Of a DNA stretch of 9,627 nucleotides, positions 5,686-9,627 are shown piece after piece. The stretch lies in assembly GCA_964356705.1 (NCBI GenBank), contig CAYHIN010000030.1:1-9627 (forward strand), written 5' to 3'. Origin of the DNA: CAYHIN01 sp964356705. Lineage in GTDB: Bacteria > Patescibacteriota > Microgenomatia > CAZETR01 > Amesbacteraceae. The translations under genes and the position numbers were made by a program. Under the pieces are notes generated by a model, which saw only the letters and a list, made by a program, of their open reading frames with translations, was not told the origin of the DNA and ran no database searches. Every line of letters begins with the position of its first letter. The first letter of the stretch is position 1.

Positions 5686-6623
5686 GTATACTACTCTTCT
5701 CATTTATTACGACCGGCATCATCATGGTGCCGTTTATAGATCTCCTCTTCAAGCTCAAGCTCACTCACAAATCCGGGACTCCCACGGGTGCTGGCATTCT
5801 GCTTGTGACTCTCATGACCGCTATGTTTGCTTTCATCATCCCCCTTGTTTCTCGTTTGGGGTTATCCTTTACTTCGCTTTTTTCTCCCAAGATTGAGTAC
5901 CAAGTCATATTTTTCACACTCATTTCCTTTGGGCTCTTGGGATTATTTGAGGATCTGGTCAAGACTTTCAACCTACCTGTTCGATATTTGCGGATCAAGC
6001 ACCCCGCCCAGCTCCTTTTGGGCTTTATTGCCTCAGTTATTATTTACCAGAGTTTGGGTATCAGTCATATAAATCTCCCCATTATCGGAGTTCTCAATCT
6101 TGGCGCTTTCTACGTCCCGGTTTCGGCCCTCATCATATATATTTTTGCCAGAGGTGTGGATATTACCGATGGAGTAGATGGTCTAGCCGGCGGTGTACTG
6201 CTGATCTCTCTGGCTACTTTTTGGGTCCTGGCCATGTCCGCGCTCGATACCCATATCAGTATCTTTGTTGCCATCTGGATAGGCAGTCTCCTAGCCTTTT
6301 TATATTTCAATGTCTATCCTGCCCGTATCTGGCTGGGCAATTCCGGCAGTCTCAGTTTTGGTGCGACTCTCGCCGTCATCGCTCTTATTTTGGGCAAGGT
6401 TACTCCTCTTCTTATTATTGGCGCCATATTTCTGGTCCAAGCTCTGGCCAATCTTATTCAGTTTGTATATGTGCGAGTTCATGGCAAAAAGCTTTTTCCC
6501 TACTCTCCGCCCCATTACTGGCTCATGGCCCTCGGCTGGCATGAGGCCAAAGTGACTCTGAGAGCTTGGCTACTGACTGCCGTTTTGGCCCTGGCTGGTC
6601 TCTGGTTATCCACGTTCACATGA
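5670..6623 (+). CDS. mraY: MraY-like phospho-N-acetylmuramoyl-pentapeptide transferase, divergent motifs
   Basis: Polytopic membrane enzyme of 317 residues with about ten helices, placed to transfer phospho-MurNAc-pentapeptide to undecaprenyl phosphate (lipid I). Family landmarks: SGTPTGAGI (35-43), ITDGVDGLAGG (165-175), FNVYPARIWLG (213-223) and a C-terminal GWHEAKVTLRAW (289-300). Several normally invariant residues differ. The DDxxK motif reads EDLVK (Glu94-Asp95). The Asn of VNxTDG is Asp164. The Asp of MGDxGS is Asn224 (LGNSGS). The HHH motif is PPHYW (280-284). The frame is intact and the context is the mraY position of a dcw cluster, so it is probably the MraY of this organism, though a related transferase with another sugar donor cannot be excluded. 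The start lies inside dgkA; the stop overlaps ftsW as ATGA. Confidence 0.85.
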   Translation: MATYLGILLFSFITTGIIMVPFIDLLFKLKLTHKSGTPTGAGILLVTLMTAMFAFIIPLVSRLGLSFTSLFSPKIEYQVIFFTLISFGLLGLFEDLVKTFNLPVRYLRIKHPAQLLLGFIASVIIYQSLGISHINLPIIGVLNLGAFYVPVSALIIYIFARGVDITDGVDGLAGGVLLISLATFWVLAMSALDTHISIFVAIWIGSLLAFLYFNVYPARIWLGNSGSLSFGATLAVIALILGKVTPLLIIGAIFLVQALANLIQFVYVRVHGKKLFPYSPPHYWLMALGWHEAKVTLRAWLLTAVLALAGLWLSTFT

Positions 6624-7681
6624 GAAAATCAGTCCTGCTCACAGCTCTGGTCTTGGGTTTTTGTGTATTTGGCGTGATTATGGTGGGCAATTCATCTGTC
6701 GTGACCGCAGTCCGGGATTTTTCGGACAAGTGGTATTACTTCAAGCTTCAGCTGGGCTGGGCAGGTCTGGGCATGTTGGCCTTTTTGTTTTTGAGCAATT
6801 TCAATCACAAGAGACTCGAGCCTTGGGCTGTGCCATTTATGGCCATTAGTATGTTGCTTTTGGTGGCCGTCCTCATTCCGGGCTTAGGTTTAAATTTGTT
6901 AGGGGCCAGGCGCTGGATCGGCTTGGGATTATTTTCTTTTCAGCCCGCCGAAGTGGCCAAGCTAGCTATTTGCATATACCTGGCCGTGCTTTTCAAAAAG
7001 CCTTACCGTTTCTTACAGTTTCTCGCTCCCGTCGTTGTGGTCAGCGGTCTTATCATGTTAGAACCCGATTTAGGGACGACTATTACCATAGTCGGAACCG
7101 CTTTTTTTATGTACCTCGGTACGGGAGGCAAGCTCCTGCATCTGACAGCCGCCGTTCCCATAGGCATTTTGGCGGTCCTGCTACTCATATATGTCTCACC
7201 CTATCGCATGGCCAGACTCAAGACTTTTTTTGACCACACCAGCGATCCACTAGGGGCTTCATACCAGATTCGCCAGTCTCTGATTGGTATTGGATCAGGC
7301 GGTTTCCTAGGTAGGGGACTGGGTCAGTCGCGGCAAAAATACGAGTTTTTACCAGAGGTAAATACCGATTCCATTTTTGCCGTCATCACCGAGGAGCTGG
7401 GTTTTGTCGGCGCCATCTGTCTCATTTTTGGCTATCTCCTTCTTATCATTACTGGGCTCCAGGTCAGCGAGCACTCCCAAAATATTTTCTCAAAAAATCT
7501 CAGCTTAGGTCTGACTTGTCTTGTAGGTATCCAGGCGTTTATAAATCTTTCATCACTTCTGGCTCTATTTCCTCTGACCGGCATTCCTCTCACTTTTGTC
7601 TCATACGGCGGCACCTCTCTCGTCACCGCCCTCTCCGCCTCGGGTATACTGGTCAATATAGCGAAGAGTGAAAAATTATGA
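6620..7681 (+). CDS. ftsW: Septal peptidoglycan glycosyltransferase FtsW (SEDS family)
   Basis: Polytopic SEDS glycosyltransferase that polymerises lipid II at the septum with FtsI. The 353-residue protein has about ten hydrophobic segments and the family signatures GARRWIGLG (95-103), FSFQPAEVAKLA (105-116), LEPDLGTT (147-154), GSGGFLGRGLGQS (225-237), FLPEVNTDSIFAVITEELG (243-261) and GIPLTFVSYGGTS (321-333). Asp250 in NTDSIF is the essential SEDS catalytic residue. A TTG 54 nt upstream would extend the frame, but I choose ATG 6620: it forms the ATGA overlap used throughout this cluster and begins directly at a MRKSVLLTAL membrane helix. RodA is the main alternative; dcw position and proximity to ftsI favour FtsW. 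Confidence 0.95.
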   Translation: MRKSVLLTALVLGFCVFGVIMVGNSSVVTAVRDFSDKWYYFKLQLGWAGLGMLAFLFLSNFNHKRLEPWAVPFMAISMLLLVAVLIPGLGLNLLGARRWIGLGLFSFQPAEVAKLAICIYLAVLFKKPYRFLQFLAPVVVVSGLIMLEPDLGTTITIVGTAFFMYLGTGGKLLHLTAAVPIGILAVLLLIYVSPYRMARLKTFFDHTSDPLGASYQIRQSLIGIGSGGFLGRGLGQSRQKYEFLPEVNTDSIFAVITEELGFVGAICLIFGYLLLIITGLQVSEHSQNIFSKNLSLGLTCLVGIQAFINLSSLLALFPLTGIPLTFVSYGGTSLVTALSASGILVNIAKSEKL

Positions 7682-8733
7682 AAACCCTTGTTTTCACCGG
7701 TGGTCATCACATCAGCTCTTTATCAGTGGCCCTGGCTCTAAAAGCCGAAGGAGTAAATATCGTCTGGATCGGGCACAGGCATAGCCAGTGGGCAGACACT
7801 TCAGACTCGGCCGAGTACAAAGATGTAGTAGCGGCTGGCATCCCCTTTTTTGATCTCCAAGCCGGCAAGTTTTACCAGACTTTTCACCCCGCAAAACTTA
7901 TTCGTATACCCTGGGGCTTCATCCAAGCTTTTTATTATTTAGTCAAAATCCGCCCCAGCGGCATAGTCTCTTTTGGCGGCTACCTGGCCGTCCCGGTCGT
8001 GTTTGTCGGTTGGTTACTAGGCATCCCCAGTATCACTCATGAACAGACAGTGGTGGCCGGTTGGGCCAACAAATTCATATCATTGTTTGCCAAAAAAGTT
8101 GCCATCACCTGGCCCGAGAGCGCCAGTCATTTCCCAAAAAACAAAGTAGTCTTTACCGGCCTCCCCCTGCGTCCAGAAATCGTGAGCTTAAAGCGCAAGT
8201 CCACTAGTCCGCCTACTATCTATATTACCGGCGGCAAACAAGGTTCTCATGTTATCAATAGTGCAGTTTTTGCCAGCCTGCCGGAGCTCACTTCAAAGTA
8301 CCGGGTCATCCATCAGACCGGGACCTCGTCTTTGTACGGCGATTTTGACTCATCCAAAAAATTTACCTCCCCAAACTACATGTCTTTCGGATATGACTCA
8401 GATATTGCGATAGACGCCATGTCCAAAGCAGATATTGCCGTCAGCCGGGCCGGGGCTCACACTACGTATGAGCTTCTCTATCTTGGTATAAAGTGTGTGC
8501 TTATTCCTATTCCCTGGACTTCTCACAATGAGCAATGGGAAAACGCCAATATTCTAGAAAAAAATCATCAAGCCATAATTCTGGACCAAGACAAGTTATC
8601 AAGCGAGTCTTTGCTTGACGCAATTGCCAAATGTGTTAGTCTCATGCCACTTGAGGTTATCAAAGTGAGCGACGGCTTGCCAAAGCTCATAGAATTGATT
8701 CATAATACATTCAACCTAGAAAAAATATCCTAA
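7678..8733 (+). CDS. murG: UDP-GlcNAc:lipid I N-acetylglucosaminyltransferase MurG
   Basis: GT-B fold membrane-associated enzyme that adds GlcNAc to lipid I to make lipid II on the cytoplasmic face. At 351 residues it has normal length. N-domain: FTGGHHISS (6-14), VSFGGYLAVPVV (97-108), HEQTVVAGWANK (121-132). C-domain: TGGKQGSHVIN (184-194), HQTG (212-215), ADIAVSRAGAHTTYELLYLG (251-270, Glu265 matching the UDP-GlcNAc-binding Glu) and NEQWENANIL (284-293). Deviations: the GGTGGH loop reads FTGGHH, the HEQN motif reads HEQT, and GGSxGA reads GGKQGS. These look like lineage divergence rather than decay, since the frame is intact. The ATGA overlap with ftsW and the direct junction to ftsA (TAA then ATG with no spacer) support operon membership. 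Confidence 0.93.
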   Translation: MKTLVFTGGHHISSLSVALALKAEGVNIVWIGHRHSQWADTSDSAEYKDVVAAGIPFFDLQAGKFYQTFHPAKLIRIPWGFIQAFYYLVKIRPSGIVSFGGYLAVPVVFVGWLLGIPSITHEQTVVAGWANKFISLFAKKVAITWPESASHFPKNKVVFTGLPLRPEIVSLKRKSTSPPTIYITGGKQGSHVINSAVFASLPELTSKYRVIHQTGTSSLYGDFDSSKKFTSPNYMSFGYDSDIAIDAMSKADIAVSRAGAHTTYELLYLGIKCVLIPIPWTSHNEQWENANILEKNHQAIILDQDKLSSESLLDAIAKCVSLMPLEVIKVSDGLPKLIELIHNTFNLEKIS

Positions 8734-9627
8734 ATGGCCAAAAATAAAATAGTTTCAGCAATAGATATCGGAAGCTCAAAAGTCACAGCTTTGATCGGTC
8801 AGATCCGTCCAGATCAACTCGACAAAGTTCATGTCATAGGCGCCGCTTCTTCGACTTCCAAGGGTGTGCGTAAAGGCCAGATAGTAAATATTGAGGAAGC
8901 AGTCACCTCGATCGCCGAGGCAGTAGAAGCAGCCGAGCGCATGGCAGGTTTCAATTTTTCCCGCGCCTGGGTCTCAGTCGGGGGATCCCATATTGGTTCC
9001 CAAAATAGTCACGGTGTAGTCGCAGTCTCCCAGCCCCAAGGGGAAATCGCCAGCGAAGATGTCAGAAGAGTTCTTGAGGCCGCCCGCGCCGTTTCTCTGC
9101 CCACAGCCAACGAGATCATCCACGTTATCCCCAAAAACTATACCGTCGATAGCCAAGATGGAGTCAAAGATCCTGTGGGTATGACCGGGGTTCGTCTCGA
9201 GGTAGACACCCATATCGTCACAGGTTCCTCGCCCGTTATAAAAAATCTTGCCAAGTGTGTAGGCGAAGTCGGTTGTGATGTCGCCGGTCTTGTCTACTCA
9301 GGATTGGCTTCGTCTCATTCGGTATTGTCAGACACTGAAAAAGAATTGGGTGTAGTTCTCGTCGACATCGGCGGCGGTACCATGAGTTTGTCTATATATG
9401 TAGAAGGCGCCTTGTCCTACTCCCACGTCTGTCCCGTCGGAGCCATAAATGTGACCAAGGATCTAGCCGCCGGACTGCGAATCTCGCTTGAAAGTTCAGA
9501 AAAGATCAAGCTCCATCTCTCAAAGATGAAATCCAAAGAAGACGATATCGACGTTTCCCCTCTCAATCTACCCGAAGAAATGAAAACGGTTTCTTACAAG
9601 ACTCTAGTGGAAGGCATCATTCGCCCT
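8734..9627 (+). CDS. ftsA: Cell division protein FtsA (3'-truncated by window end)
   Basis: Actin-like ATPase that tethers FtsZ filaments to the membrane and recruits the divisome. 298 codons are visible and the frame is still open at the window end. Elements: phosphate-1 loop SAIDIGSSKVTALIG (8-22), GVRKGQIVNIEEA (44-56), the FtsA-specific 1C subdomain (about 79-163, from AWVSVGGSHIGSQ through LEVDTHIVTG) and phosphate-2 loop LVDIGGGTMSLSI (209-221), followed by PVGAINVTKDLAAGLRI. The 1C subdomain separates it from MreB and Hsp70-type proteins. The C-terminal amphipathic membrane helix would lie beyond the window. The ATG abuts the murG TAA and no Shine-Dalgarno motif is seen. ftsZ is expected next, by analogy only. 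Confidence 0.96.
   Translation, partial: MAKNKIVSAIDIGSSKVTALIGQIRPDQLDKVHVIGAASSTSKGVRKGQIVNIEEAVTSIAEAVEAAERMAGFNFSRAWVSVGGSHIGSQNSHGVVAVSQPQGEIASEDVRRVLEAARAVSLPTANEIIHVIPKNYTVDSQDGVKDPVGMTGVRLEVDTHIVTGSSPVIKNLAKCVGEVGCDVAGLVYSGLASSHSVLSDTEKELGVVLVDIGGGTMSLSIYVEGALSYSHVCPVGAINVTKDLAAGLRISLESSEKIKLHLSKMKSKEDDIDVSPLNLPEEMKTVSYKTLVEGIIRP

Noticed and set aside
6221..6544. 107-codon plus-strand open frame inside mraY
   Set aside because: The overlapping mraY frame carries recognisable motifs; this frame is rich in Ser, Cys, Gln and Tyr, as out-of-frame translation usually is.
6566..6619. Upstream TTG extension of FtsW by 18 residues
   Set aside because: The added residues are not family-like and would lie deep inside mraY, while ATG 6620 gives the ATGA overlap and starts right at the first helix.

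Overview
This window looks like bacterial chromosome from a compact genome, most likely a Patescibacteria/CPR member, perhaps Microgenomates-like. That placement is inference from style and divergence: a single-chain alpha2-type glycyl-tRNA synthetase, genes joined by ATGA overlaps, almost no Shine-Dalgarno motifs, short versions of the division and wall genes, and MraY and MurG proteins with unusual active-site motifs. All major genes are on the plus strand. The standard code fits, because UGA ends several full-length genes.

Region 1 (1-1706): the 3' two thirds of glycyl-tRNA synthetase, then three small membrane-protein genes packed with 7-nt, 1-nt-overlap and 2-nt junctions. They are a 163-residue anchored extracytoplasmic protein, a 64-residue two-helix protein and a 27-residue single-helix microprotein.

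Region 2 (1707-1997): the only sizeable intergenic region. It holds weak hairpins, a possible decayed minus-strand coding fragment, and a strong candidate promoter (TTGACA-N17-CACAAT). Four TGG-containing boxes at an exact 10-bp period overlap that promoter and look like MraZ operator boxes. A short dyad follows in the presumed leader.

Region 3 (1998-9627, open at the right edge): a division and cell wall (dcw) cluster in the order mraZ, rsmH, ftsL-like, ftsI, dgkA-like undecaprenol/diacylglycerol kinase, mraY-like, ftsW, murG, ftsA (truncated by the window end). Almost every junction overlaps or abuts, so this is probably one transcription unit under MraZ control. DgkA, MraY and MurG handle the undecaprenyl carrier and lipid I/II. 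FtsW and FtsI polymerise and cross-link the wall at the septum. FtsL links to FtsI/FtsW, and FtsA ties the system to FtsZ and the membrane. The Mur ligases, murB, ddl and ftsQ are not in this stretch.

ftsI carries an assembly gap of exactly 100 N flanked by two identical 55-bp copies. Collapsing the copies restores one 554-codon frame, so the apparent break is an assembly artefact. I found no mobile element, CRISPR array, tRNA or rRNA. The most interesting points are the MraZ box array on the promoter, the altered catalytic motifs of MraY (and to a lesser extent MurG), the lipid kinase inside the dcw cluster, and the small membrane-protein trio.
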